From Mycoplasmatota bacterium (lineage in GTDB: Bacteria > Bacillota_I > Bacilli_A > Izemoplasmatales > Hujiaoplasmataceae): a stretch of DNA of 64,000 nt. Where the stretch lies: NCBI GenBank assembly GCA_018622675.1, contig CP076020.1, forward strand, positions 1,584,169 to 1,648,168, in the 5' to 3' direction. The translations under genes and the position numbers were made by a program. Below, in pieces: positions 1 through 8,612 of the stretch. Each line of letters opens with the position of its first letter. Position 1 is the stretch's first letter. Under the pieces are notes generated by a model. It made no database searches and was not told where the DNA came from. It saw only the letters and a program-made list of their open reading frames with translations.

Positions 1-1450
1 ATAAGTCTACACCATAAGCTGAGTCAAATAATTCTAATGTTGTATCTTCGATAATTGTTTTAGGGAAATCGAAGATTCCTAACGCTGTATCAACAGCATC
101 TTGATCAGTATCAAATTCTAATCCAACATCTAAAGCAGTTCCAAAGAAGTTTGCATAGAAAACTGTTTTATCTGTTCTATAACCTTGCATGATAATGTCA
201 ATAGTGATTTCTTCACCATGGAATGCTTTTAGAACATCCATATCTGAGTGATAATAAATCATAATTGCATCACCATTTGGTTGTGTAGCTCCATCTGCTA
301 AATCAGCATCAAAGTCATAATCAGTTGGAACTAAGAATACTGAATAGTTACCCCATGATTCTTCATAATATACACTTGCTGTTACATTAAATTGAACATA
401 TTCATGTGGTTTTTCTGCTGATGGAACTGAAGTTGCATCAATAATATCTTTAATTCCATCTTTATCAACTGTAGGAATATCAGATTTCGCTTCTGTTGAC
501 GCTTCAACTCTTAAAGGTTTTGCAGCTGTTCCAGCTAATTGTGGTGCATTGTAATAAAAATCAATATTACCAGTAATGTCATAGACACTACCTACTTCAG
601 AATCAAATGTTGGTGAATATACATATAGAATATCTGTTCCATCTGTAAAGAATACATCACCATTGTCATATTTTGCAATCACTGTAATACCAGTAATTTC
701 AACATATGCATCTTGACCTTCAGCAATTGCATCAGCGATTGAATCTACTTCAGTACCCACTGCCATTTTTGCTACAGTGAAAGTTCTATCTTGTGAGAAC
801 TCAGTACCATCAACTGTAAACTTAGCAGTTAAAGTAACATCTACATCTGCATCTTCAGGTTGAGTGATTTCACCATCAGTTGCAATAATATCAGGATGTG
901 AACTAGTCCAAGTGATTGGATATTCGTTCCCATTATCATCTTTACCAGTTGTTGTTAAGTTAAGATCATCTGCTGATGTCCAAAACTCATTGTCTGGAAT
1001 TGCAAAAACGAATAAGAAAACTTCATCGCGAATTTCTTCAACTGTTTTTTCTTCTAGTGCTTTAATTGTTACGAAGAAGCTGTAAGTTTCTGTTTCATCT
1101 CCAGAAGCAATCGTTACTGTTAATGTAACAGTTTGCGTTTGCTCTGTGACAGTTGGACGAGTTACCGTACCGTCATTTGCAAGATAATCAGTGTTACTAC
1201 TACTCCATGTAAAAGTGTAATCACCAAAAGAATCAATTAATGTAATATCATCAGTCGCTTCGAAAGTTTCTTTTTCTATTGTGTCAACATAAACTGTTTG
1301 TAAGAAATCGATAGCAGGCTGAAAATCTACAGACGTCGGCGTTTCACTTGTAGGCGCTTCGGTCGTTTCGTCGTCTCCATTACATCCCACTAAAACAATA
1401 GCGAATAATGCAATGAAAAGAAGACTGAATAACTTTTTGTTAAACTTCAT
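1..1450 (-). CDS. Secreted lipoprotein with Ig-like and OB-fold-like domains (C-terminal part outside window)
   Basis: About 483 residues are visible and the gene continues past the left edge. The ATG at 1450 follows a strong AAAGGAGG site. The product starts with a lipoprotein signal peptide whose lipobox ends VLVGC (Cys23), then a Thr/Pro-rich linker. Two repeats of about 75 residues (roughly 45-125 and 130-215), each with a W-T-W/S-S-S core and a VTxP strand, look like atrophied bacterial Ig domains. Two beta-rich OB-fold-like segments follow (about 235-310 and 330-430); the first contains FFTDGTDILYVY. In known families this combination often precedes an endonuclease/exonuclease/phosphatase-type or lamin-tail domain, but that part is not visible. 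Lipid-anchored surface protein; function unknown. Confidence 0.7.
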   Translation of the reverse strand, partial: MKFNKKLFSLLFIALFAIVLVGCNGDDETTEAPTSETPTSVDFQPAIDFLQTVYVDTIEKETFEATDDITLIDSFGDYTFTWSSSNTDYLANDGTVTRPTVTEQTQTVTLTVTIASGDETETYSFFVTIKALEEKTVEEIRDEVFLFVFAIPDNEFWTSADDLNLTTTGKDDNGNEYPITWTSSHPDIIATDGEITQPEDADVDVTLTAKFTVDGTEFSQDRTFTVAKMAVGTEVDSIADAIAEGQDAYVEITGITVIAKYDNGDVFFTDGTDILYVYSPTFDSEVGSVYDITGNIDFYYNAPQLAGTAAKPLRVEASTEAKSDIPTVDKDGIKDIIDATSVPSAEKPHEYVQFNVTASVYYEESWGNYSVFLVPTDYDFDADLADGATQPNGDAIMIYYHSDMDVLKAFHGEEITIDIIMQGYRTDKTVFYANFFGTALDVGLEFDTDQDAVDTALGIFDFPKTIIEDTTLELFDSAYGVDL

Positions 1451-1506
1451 TTTATTCCTCCTTTTAGAAATAAGTATTATTATATATTTAAATTAATTTT
1501 AAATAA

Positions 1507-3360
1507 TTAATTTAAGACTGCTTCAGAGGCTGATTTAGCCGCAGCGATTGCACTATCAATAATTGATTGTTTGTCGCCATCTGTTCCTAATATAATACGT
1601 TCAAATGCAGCTTCAACTTCAGCTCTTGCTTTTGAAGAACCTACAAATGCTTGGTCATAGAATAATATATCAGCTTGTAACATTGCCGCATTTGCAGCTT
1701 TAGATTTCATTAACATTTCTCCAGCAAGAGGACTTCCATCTGTATCTAAACCATTTGTGAAATCAATATATGTTGGTTGAGAATAAACAGAAGTTCTAAC
1801 AGGTGAATATCCTGTTTCTAATGCGAAATCTAATTGTACTTCTTGACTTGTTAAGAATTTTAAGAATAACCATGATGCCAATTTTTCTTGGTCAGTTCCA
1901 GCTGTTGTAATTGACATGTTAGTACCTTGTTGGATTGCTGTTCTGTTTTGTGGCATATTAGCATTATATGGCATTGGTGCTACACCAAATTCAAATGAGA
2001 ATTCATCATCTACAACAGTAGGCGTATTATATCTTGCTCCACCAGTTGAACCAAATGTAATTGCTGTTTGACCAGTTTTGAATGCATCTGAACCATATTC
2101 AGTTCCCCATCTATTTGGTACAGTGAATGCTCCAGGATTGTCATCTTCATCTCTGTTATCATAGAAATAAGACATTGCTGATCTTGTTTGAGCATTATCA
2201 AATAAAATAACCCCTTGTCTTTCAGCATTGATTGTCGTATATTCTCCGCCCCATTGTCTAGTTAAAGTAATGAATGCGTTTGAAGGTGAATCATATGTAA
2301 TTGGAACAAAGTTGTCTTTAATATTTTGTCTTTCTTCTGCAGTTTTATGTACAGAACTAGATTCAGCTTGATTTAAAGTATCAACGATTTGATCAATAAC
2401 ACCATTGTCTTCAGTTGCTATTCTTCTTAAATCTTCATTTAATGCCATTAATCCTTGCCATGTAGTAGGGATTTCTGCAATGACACCTTCTTCAATTAAT
2501 GCATCCATCATCGTTTTATTATAAATCATAACCTCTGTTGATTTATTAAATGGAATAGAATAATATTCACCATCTGGTGTATATTGTGAATTTTCTTGTC
2601 TATAACTTAATACGATATCTAAGAATGATTCTCCTTCTACATCTGGGTTATATCCATGATTAACATCATATATATAAGGTGTGATCGGAATAACTGCATT
2701 TTTATCAATATATTCCATCACGTGGTCAGGGTAATTTTGAACAATATTTGGAAGTTCCCCACCTTGAATCGCGTTAACTACATTTGATCTTAATTCATCA
2801 TAGTTAGCACCATTTGCTGTAATAGTCACAGAAATATTTGGATATAACGCTTCAAAATCTTCAGCATATCCAATTAAAGCACTTTCTACAGTGGCTCCAT
2901 TTGAATGCCATAATTCAATTTCGATATTATCTGACGTTAGCTCTTCAGGAATTGTATAAGCAGTTAAGTCTTTTACAGTAATTGAAACTTGTCTATTAAT
3001 TAAGTTTCCGTCGCTATCTTCAACTGTCACATATACAGTATAAGAACCTGTTCTTGAAAGTGTATAAGAACCAACAATATTAATGTCTTCAGTGATATCT
3101 CCATCTTGGTCATCAATTGCTTGAACACCATCTAAAATATCATAGTCTTGTGAACCACGATAATATGTTTGATTTGCGAATAAGCCAACGAATCTAGGCT
3201 CTTCTTGCTCTGTTTCCTCCGTTATTGGCGGATTTGTAACAGGAGCGTTTGTTGTAGGCGCTTCTGTAGTCGCATCAGTCCCGTCACCATTACAACCTAT
3301 TAATGCAATTGCGAATAATGCGAAAACAAAGATACTTAATATTTTTTTACTAATCTTCAT
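1507..3360 (-). CDS. Carbohydrate ABC transporter substrate-binding lipoprotein with N-terminal Ig-like domain
   Basis: A 617-residue extracytoplasmic receptor for a sugar ABC importer. The signal peptide ends in lipobox ALIGC (Cys23) and is followed by a Thr/Pro linker. Residues about 55-130 form an Ig-like (DUF5011-type) module with a DQDGDIT core. The family 1 extracellular solute-binding domain begins near residue 145 with the typical IELWHSNGA strand and runs to the end. The Ig module makes the protein roughly 150-180 residues longer than a usual MalE/UgpB-type receptor and may act as a spacer at the membrane. The gene lies downstream of the two permeases but has its own promoter (see 3408-3437), which fits the need for excess receptor. 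The sugar cannot be told from sequence. The start is supported by GAGGAGG just upstream. Confidence 0.9.
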   Translation of the reverse strand: MKISKKILSIFVFALFAIALIGCNGDGTDATTEAPTTNAPVTNPPITEETEQEEPRFVGLFANQTYYRGSQDYDILDGVQAIDDQDGDITEDINIVGSYTLSRTGSYTVYVTVEDSDGNLINRQVSITVKDLTAYTIPEELTSDNIEIELWHSNGATVESALIGYAEDFEALYPNISVTITANGANYDELRSNVVNAIQGGELPNIVQNYPDHVMEYIDKNAVIPITPYIYDVNHGYNPDVEGESFLDIVLSYRQENSQYTPDGEYYSIPFNKSTEVMIYNKTMMDALIEEGVIAEIPTTWQGLMALNEDLRRIATEDNGVIDQIVDTLNQAESSSVHKTAEERQNIKDNFVPITYDSPSNAFITLTRQWGGEYTTINAERQGVILFDNAQTRSAMSYFYDNRDEDDNPGAFTVPNRWGTEYGSDAFKTGQTAITFGSTGGARYNTPTVVDDEFSFEFGVAPMPYNANMPQNRTAIQQGTNMSITTAGTDQEKLASWLFLKFLTSQEVQLDFALETGYSPVRTSVYSQPTYIDFTNGLDTDGSPLAGEMLMKSKAANAAMLQADILFYDQAFVGSSKARAEVEAAFERIILGTDGDKQSIIDSAIAAAKSASEAVLN

Positions 3361-3407
3361 TTTTTCCTCCTCGAATATAATTCTTATAATTATTTATATT
3401 TAGTTTC

Positions 3408-3437
3408 ATTATACAACATTGTATAATGTATTTCCAA
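3408..3437 (-). promoter_or_regulatory. Promoter of the solute-binding protein gene, overlapped by a palindrome
   Basis: On the minus strand a TTGGAA -35 (3432-3437) and a TATAAT -10 (3408-3413) are 18 bp apart, just after the stop codon of the upstream lipoprotein gene. The -10 box is one arm of a palindrome at 3408-3427, with arms ATTATACAA and TTGTATAAT separated by two bases. A protein bound here would block the promoter, so this is a candidate operator. It would allow the receptor to be controlled separately from the rest of the operon. Confidence 0.6.
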
Positions 3438-3449
3438 TATTAATTGTTC

Positions 3450-4088
3450 TTAGTCAACGATAATGATTAACCCACTAATCGTTGATTCAGCTCCATCTTC
3501 ATCAGCGACTAATAATGAAAATTCCATAACTTCACCAGTAGCAAAAATTTGAGGTAAAATCATTTTATCCGGATCATAAATATAGTCACCATTTGAGTCA
3601 GTTTTTACTTGTCCTAATAATTCTTCTTCCTCTGGTGTTAAGTCTTCACCAAAATCATCTTCACTCCAGATATCAAAGAATGAAGTTACGAGAATATTTT
3701 CTGAAATTTCAACATAATCTCTATCTGCTCCAACCTCAACATAATCTTGGATAAAGTCAACCGCGATTAAGTTTTGATTATTAATTAAATCATCAAGCAT
3801 GTCATCAGGATGAAAAGCAGTGCCTTTTTTATGTTCATAGATAATATATTGATCACCATAAACATCTTTATAATCGAAAGTTTCCCCAGCATTTTCAGGA
3901 TTTCTATTAAATGCGTTTTTATCTCTTTGATAGGTATCAGAAGTTAAAGATTGTAAATTGATTAATTCTTCTTCTCCATTCACTTCAACCAAACGGTTGA
4001 AACTAGGTCCACGATTTATTTTAGAAGGACATCCCATCATTGCAACAATTAAGAATAATGTTGCTGAAAATAGTAATATTTTTTTCAT
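3450..4088 (-). CDS. Small lipoprotein encoded within the sugar ABC transporter operon
   Basis: A 212-residue product. I place the start at the ATG at 4088 because AAGGAGGAG stands just before it and the protein then begins directly with a lipoprotein signal peptide (lipobox AMMGC, Cys20). A longer in-frame reading would overlap the permease gene and put 15 charged residues before the signal. The mature part is acidic and probably beta-rich, with no family I recognise. It sits 13 bases after the permease gene and before the solute-binding protein, so it is probably made with the transporter and may be an accessory at the outer face of the membrane. That role is inferred only from position. 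Confidence 0.75.
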   Translation of the reverse strand: MKKILLFSATLFLIVAMMGCPSKINRGPSFNRLVEVNGEEELINLQSLTSDTYQRDKNAFNRNPENAGETFDYKDVYGDQYIIYEHKKGTAFHPDDMLDDLINNQNLIAVDFIQDYVEVGADRDYVEISENILVTSFFDIWSEDDFGEDLTPEEEELLGQVKTDSNGDYIYDPDKMILPQIFATGEVMEFSLLVADEDGAESTISGLIIIVD

Positions 4089-4101
4089 CTTTTTCTCCTC
4101 C

Positions 4102-5556
4102 TTATCCTTTCGTACCGCTTCGTCCAATACCATTCATAATGTATTTTCTAAATGCAAAGAATACAATTAATAGTGGCACTGTAACCAAGGTACTTGCTGC
4201 GATTTGAAGGTTATACATTACACGTCCATTATCTTGGACAAAAGCTGTATCTCTTAAGGCGTTTGAAATCAACCAGTATTGTTTACCTTCTTCTCCACCA
4301 ACACCAGTAATGATTCTTGGCCAAATATATGCATTCCATGAACTAAACACATTTAAAATAGTAATTGTAAAAATAGTTGGACTTGCGATTGGTACCATCA
4401 CTCTTGTTAAATATTTAAAGTCACTACATCCATCAATACGAGCAGCTTTATATAATGATTCTGGAATCTGCTTAAAGTTTTGTCTTAAGAAGAAGATGAA
4501 TGAAATACTTGTGATAAATGGAATGATCATAGCTAGGAAATATGAGTTATTCTCAGTTCCTACCCATCCTAAACCATTTTTACTAACTGTAATGAAGTTA
4601 GTGATAATGTATAATTCACCAGGAATCATCATGGTCATGATTAAGATTGTAAATAATAATTCTCTACCTTTAAATTCAATTCTAGCAAAAGCATATGCAG
4701 AAAGAATGGTAGTAATAATTGTACCGATAGTAGAGAAAATAGCTACTGTAATCGTATTTCTAATATATAAACCAAAATTCAATTCCTCTAATACAACTTT
4801 AAAGTTAATCCAATTCATTCTTGATAATCCAATAAAGAATTCAGGTGATGTTGATGTTGCTCCTGTAAAATCTTTTAATGAAGTTAAGATCATCCAATAG
4901 AATGGAATAACAATGATCAAAGCCATAAAGACTAAGAATAAGTAAGTCAATAATAATCTCAGTACATGAGCGATGTTTTGACGTCTAATATTTTTCTTTA
5001 AAGTATAAGTTGCATCATCATATTCTGATTCATCAATTTTTTCTTTTTTTGTTGTTAATTTGCTGAATTTAGCTTTAATTGCAGGAATAATACTTTTAAA
5101 GAAGTCTTTAGGTTTATAACCCTTTACAAACTCTACTAGAATAAACATATTCCATATTCTTAAGACAAATCCACCGATATTAAATGATAGTAAATTAATG
5201 ATTGCATTCGTAAATTTTGAACCTGCAACATATGAATCTACTTCATAAATAGTTCTTGATTTTAGTTTCTTAACATTAATCACAAACATTGGTACTGAAA
5301 TAATCATGAAGATTACTAAAATCGAGATGATTAAGTTCATTTGTGCATAACCAATATTAGCTCCAATAAACTCATAAGTTGGGAAGAAAAACTCTAATTC
5401 TTCTAAAATAACTTCATTTGTTGTTGGATCAATTGGATATATTAACATTCCAAAGAAAACTAAGAAAAGAGTAATATAAGCTATAATTGCAAAAGCATCA
5501 AAAATAAATGTAATTTTTTCTAAATTATTAGATTTTTTAAATAAGTCTCTATTCAT
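4102..5556 (-). CDS. Carbohydrate ABC transporter permease, MalG/UgpE type, with long N-terminal extension
   Basis: A 484-residue integral membrane protein. The C-terminal 280 residues match the binding-protein-dependent permease family, with the EAA loop reading ESLYKAARIDGCSDFKYL, which docks on the ATPase. MalG-type permeases are usually about 280 residues. Here some 190 residues precede the family domain and contain about three further hydrophobic segments (near 20-40, 65-90 and 115-140) and a basic cytoplasmic stretch. SD GGGAGGAG precedes the ATG at 5556. It lies 15 bases after the MalF-type permease gene, so the two are expressed as a pair forming the heterodimeric channel. Confidence 0.9.
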   Translation of the reverse strand: MNRDLFKKSNNLEKITFIFDAFAIIAYITLFLVFFGMLIYPIDPTTNEVILEELEFFFPTYEFIGANIGYAQMNLIISILVIFMIISVPMFVINVKKLKSRTIYEVDSYVAGSKFTNAIINLLSFNIGGFVLRIWNMFILVEFVKGYKPKDFFKSIIPAIKAKFSKLTTKKEKIDESEYDDATYTLKKNIRRQNIAHVLRLLLTYLFLVFMALIIVIPFYWMILTSLKDFTGATSTSPEFFIGLSRMNWINFKVVLEELNFGLYIRNTITVAIFSTIGTIITTILSAYAFARIEFKGRELLFTILIMTMMIPGELYIITNFITVSKNGLGWVGTENNSYFLAMIIPFITSISFIFFLRQNFKQIPESLYKAARIDGCSDFKYLTRVMVPIASPTIFTITILNVFSSWNAYIWPRIITGVGGEEGKQYWLISNALRDTAFVQDNGRVMYNLQIAASTLVTVPLLIVFFAFRKYIMNGIGRSGTKG

Positions 5557-5571
5557 TTTATAGCTCCTCCC

Positions 5572-6636
5572 TTAGTAGTGAACGCGTTTTTTGCTGGCTT
5601 GCATTTGGACTAAAGTAAGAACCAAAATAATACCAAACAAAATTAACGATCCCGCTGCTGCAATCGACAAGTTATTTCCGCCACCATCAATGTATTGGTA
5701 GATGTACATAACAATAGATTGCATTGTATAGTTAGCTCCAGCCGGACGACCAGTAACACCAAATAACGCAACGATTTGATTATAGATTTTAAATGCCCCA
5801 ATAACTGATGTCACCAAAATATAGAAAATCATTGGTGAAATTAATGGCACAGTAATTCTTGAAAAGATTCTTCTTCTAGGTGTCGCATCAATAGCTGCTG
5901 CTTGATAATATTGTTTATCAATACCTTGGATACTTGTTAAGAAAACCATAATTTTAAAAGCCAATGTACCCCAAGTTGCATAAAAGATTAACACGAACAT
6001 TGAACGCCAATACTCAGCGCCTTGTTCCACCCAAGAAAATTTACCTAAACCAAATAATTCATTGACTAACCCGCCATCAGCTTTAAACATATAGGCAATA
6101 ACTAACCCAATCGCGATTGTGTTAGTTACATATGGTAAGAAATAAATGGTTTGGAAAAAACCTTTTAATGGTTTAATACCGTTTAATGCTACAGAAATAA
6201 ATAATGATAAGAAAATTGAAACTGGCACTGAAATAAATACAATAATCAATGTATTCATAACTGCAGTCCCTTCAGTATGTGATGCAGCAAAAAGGAAACT
6301 TTCGTCATTAATAACTTTAATAAAGTTACCAAATATTGTGTATCCAGTAATTGTATTATTACTCATGTTGTAACCTTCATAAAGCATTAATCTAAATGAG
6401 TTTATAATTGGCCAAAAAGTAAATACCGATAATACAATAAGTGCAGGAGATAAATATATTAGCGCTCTAGCCCATCCCGGAAATTTTGTTGCAAGATTTA
6501 AATTTTTCTTATCTAAATATGCTCCAATTTTTTTCTTTCTCGCATTAAAGGCTCTTCTCATATCCCAGAAAAACGTTTTAATTGAAGTCGTCATCTTTCT
6601 GAAAGAACTTTTAATGTTTTTTATTAAACTAGCCAT
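5572..6636 (-). CDS. Carbohydrate ABC transporter permease, MalF/UgpA type
   Basis: A 354-residue permease with about six membrane segments and an EAA loop (QYYQAAAIDATPRRRIFSRI followed by VPLISP) that contacts the ATPase. A basic, cytoplasmic N-terminal tail of about 55 residues comes before the first hydrophobic segment. The start codon overlaps the end of the ATPase gene by 8 bases, with AAAGG upstream inside that gene, which indicates translational coupling. With the MalG-type partner it forms the membrane channel of the sugar importer. Confidence 0.92.
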   Translation of the reverse strand: MASLIKNIKSSFRKMTTSIKTFFWDMRRAFNARKKKIGAYLDKKNLNLATKFPGWARALIYLSPALIVLSVFTFWPIINSFRLMLYEGYNMSNNTITGYTIFGNFIKVINDESFLFAASHTEGTAVMNTLIIVFISVPVSIFLSLFISVALNGIKPLKGFFQTIYFLPYVTNTIAIGLVIAYMFKADGGLVNELFGLGKFSWVEQGAEYWRSMFVLIFYATWGTLAFKIMVFLTSIQGIDKQYYQAAAIDATPRRRIFSRITVPLISPMIFYILVTSVIGAFKIYNQIVALFGVTGRPAGANYTMQSIVMYIYQYIDGGGNNLSIAAAGSLILFGIILVLTLVQMQASKKRVHY

Positions 6637-7702
6637 GATTGATTACCTTTCCAGTATCTTTATCAAAGACATATAATCTCTTACGTTTACAAGTAAGTTC
6701 TACAGATTTGTCATTGTCTCCCACTGAATCGGAATCAACTAATGCACGAATGTTTTGTCCATTTAATTCAAAGTGAATCATAGTATCTCTACCCACGTGG
6801 AAGATTTCTTTGATATCAACTTTAATTTTATCTTTTGAATCTTTTTCTGCAACTCTAAAATGTTCAGGTCTAATACCGATGATATATGAACCATCTTTAA
6901 CTTCTTTAAATTGCATGAATTTTTGATCATTAAAAATTACAGCGCCATCTTTAACGTCAGCTTCAAAAGAATTGATTGGAGGATTACCTAAGAATTTAGC
7001 TACAAATAAGTTTGCTGGTGTATTATACATTTCTTGTGGTGCAGAATATTGTTGCTCAACACCAAAGTTTAATACAACCATTTTGTCAGAAATACTCATT
7101 GCTTCTTCTTGGTCATGGGTTACAAACACTGTTGTAATTCCAGTTTCTCTTTGAATTCTTTTAATTTCTTCACGCATTTGTAATCTTAAACGAGCATCTA
7201 AGTTAGATAGTGGCTCATCTAATAATAAAACTCTTGGTTTCTTTACAAGCGCTCTTGCAATAGCAACACGTTGTTGCTGTCCACCAGATAATTGAGCAGG
7301 CTTTCTGTCTAACATTGTTCCAATACCAACTAAGTCAGCCATTTCTTTAACACGTTGAATTGCTTCATCTCTTGGAACATCCATGTTTTCTAATGGAAAC
7401 ATGATGTTTTTGTAAACAGTCATGTGAGGATATAATGCATAGTTTTGGAAAACTAAACCAATACCTCTTTTTTCAGGCGCTAATTTTGTTACATCATCTT
7501 CACCGAAGAAGATTTTACCTCTTGTAGGTTTTAATAAACCTGCAATCATGAAAAGTGTTGTCGATTTACCACATCCAGATGGCCCTAACAAACCAACAAG
7601 TGTTCCTGAGTCAATTGTTATACTTAAATCATCAACAGCTGTTGTATCTGTACCAGTCTTATTTGTGAAAATCTTTGTTAAATTCTCTAATCTTAATTCC
7701 AT
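6629..7702 (-). CDS. Sugar ABC transporter ATP-binding protein (MsmK/UgpC/MalK family)
   Basis: A 357-residue cytoplasmic ATPase that powers sugar import. Visible motifs are Walker A GPSGCGKST (about 40), Q-loop QNYALYPHMT, signature LSGGQQQR, Walker B VLLLDEPLSNLD and the switch histidine in FVTHD. The C-terminal third is the TOBE/OB regulatory domain typical of MalK-type proteins, about 110 residues. First gene of the transporter operon. SD AGGGGGA lies about 9 bases before the ATG. MsmK-type ATPases may serve several transporters, so specificity cannot be read from this gene. Confidence 0.95.
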   Translation of the reverse strand: MELRLENLTKIFTNKTGTDTTAVDDLSITIDSGTLVGLLGPSGCGKSTTLFMIAGLLKPTRGKIFFGEDDVTKLAPEKRGIGLVFQNYALYPHMTVYKNIMFPLENMDVPRDEAIQRVKEMADLVGIGTMLDRKPAQLSGGQQQRVAIARALVKKPRVLLLDEPLSNLDARLRLQMREEIKRIQRETGITTVFVTHDQEEAMSISDKMVVLNFGVEQQYSAPQEMYNTPANLFVAKFLGNPPINSFEADVKDGAVIFNDQKFMQFKEVKDGSYIIGIRPEHFRVAEKDSKDKIKVDIKEIFHVGRDTMIHFELNGQNIRALVDSDSVGDNDKSVELTCKRKRLYVFDKDTGKVINHG

Positions 7703-7793
7703 TTAATATGTCCCCCTAAATAATTAGTTTATTAGATTTAATTCGGATCTTAGAGATGATCCATATATTATTATATTTTTCGTATTTACTTTC

Positions 7794-8612
7794 TTATTCA
7801 TATGGTTTTCTTTTTTCTTTTCTTTTTTTAAAGAAAATAAAATACGTTGAAAATATTAATATCAAGAAATATGCACCCATAACAATCCCCATGATGTATA
7901 TATATTCATCAACAAGGTAGTTATTGGTTGTTACAACCTGTTCCTTAGGTTGTATACTTGAATCCTCTAACAAATGAATGTTTTCATATGTTGGAAATTC
8001 ATTATACTCATTATAAAATACAGTTAATTTATCCTTAATGGTAAAATCTTCTTCACTTAAATTTAAAGCGCTTTCAGTTATCGTATTGTTTTCTGTGTCT
8101 TTTAATTGAATTAGATTATAGTTGTTTTCTAAATCTATTTCACCTTTTTCAACTAAAAACATAGAAGATTCCGCATTCACTGAGGATAAAATATCTAAAC
8201 CTTGATATCTGATTAAATCAATATCAAAGCTTTCTCCTGAGTCATTGTTATGTAATTTGATTGTATTGACTTTATCAAGTTCTCCTACTTGCTCGTGATA
8301 AACTATAAAGAATAAATACTCTTCAATAGATGAAAATTCATCTTGATCATCTTTTATAATCCTTGCAATTTCATAAGCTCTTATCTGATAGCCAGATTGA
8401 TCAATATTTACTACTGGTTCACTTTTATGATAATCCGGAAAGGATGCATAGAAGTAATAAAATTCTGGAAGGTCAGATGCTTCATCAGTCAGTGACCCAC
8501 CAAAGATATCTTCATAATACGCTTCTCTCATTTTGATTGTCGAGAAACTAAAAGCCAACAAAAATATCCCTACTGCAAATAAGGCATATAGAAACCTACC
8601 AAAAATTCTCAT
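7794..8612 (-). CDS. Membrane protein of unknown function with extracytoplasmic central domain
   Basis: A 272-residue protein with a hydrophobic segment near residues 6-24 and another near 238-260, followed by a strongly basic cytoplasmic tail (FFKKRKEKRKPYE). The roughly 210 residues between them are hydrophilic and should face outside. I do not recognise a family. The ATG overlaps the stop of the nuclease lipoprotein gene by four bases (ATGA), so the two are translated together and may act together at the cell surface. Confidence 0.75.
   Translation of the reverse strand: MRIFGRFLYALFAVGIFLLAFSFSTIKMREAYYEDIFGGSLTDEASDLPEFYYFYASFPDYHKSEPVVNIDQSGYQIRAYEIARIIKDDQDEFSSIEEYLFFIVYHEQVGELDKVNTIKLHNNDSGESFDIDLIRYQGLDILSSVNAESSMFLVEKGEIDLENNYNLIQLKDTENNTITESALNLSEEDFTIKDKLTVFYNEYNEFPTYENIHLLEDSSIQPKEQVVTTNNYLVDEYIYIMGIVMGAYFLILIFSTYFIFFKKRKEKRKPYE

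Noticed and set aside
4310..4900. A 196-codon plus-strand open frame.
   Set aside because: It lies opposite the MalG-type permease gene, has no ribosome site and no family resemblance; it is a shadow of that gene.
7740..7770. Inverted repeat GGATC/GATCC before the sugar ABC operon, possibly a terminator.
   Set aside because: Only five base pairs and no T run; too weak to call.
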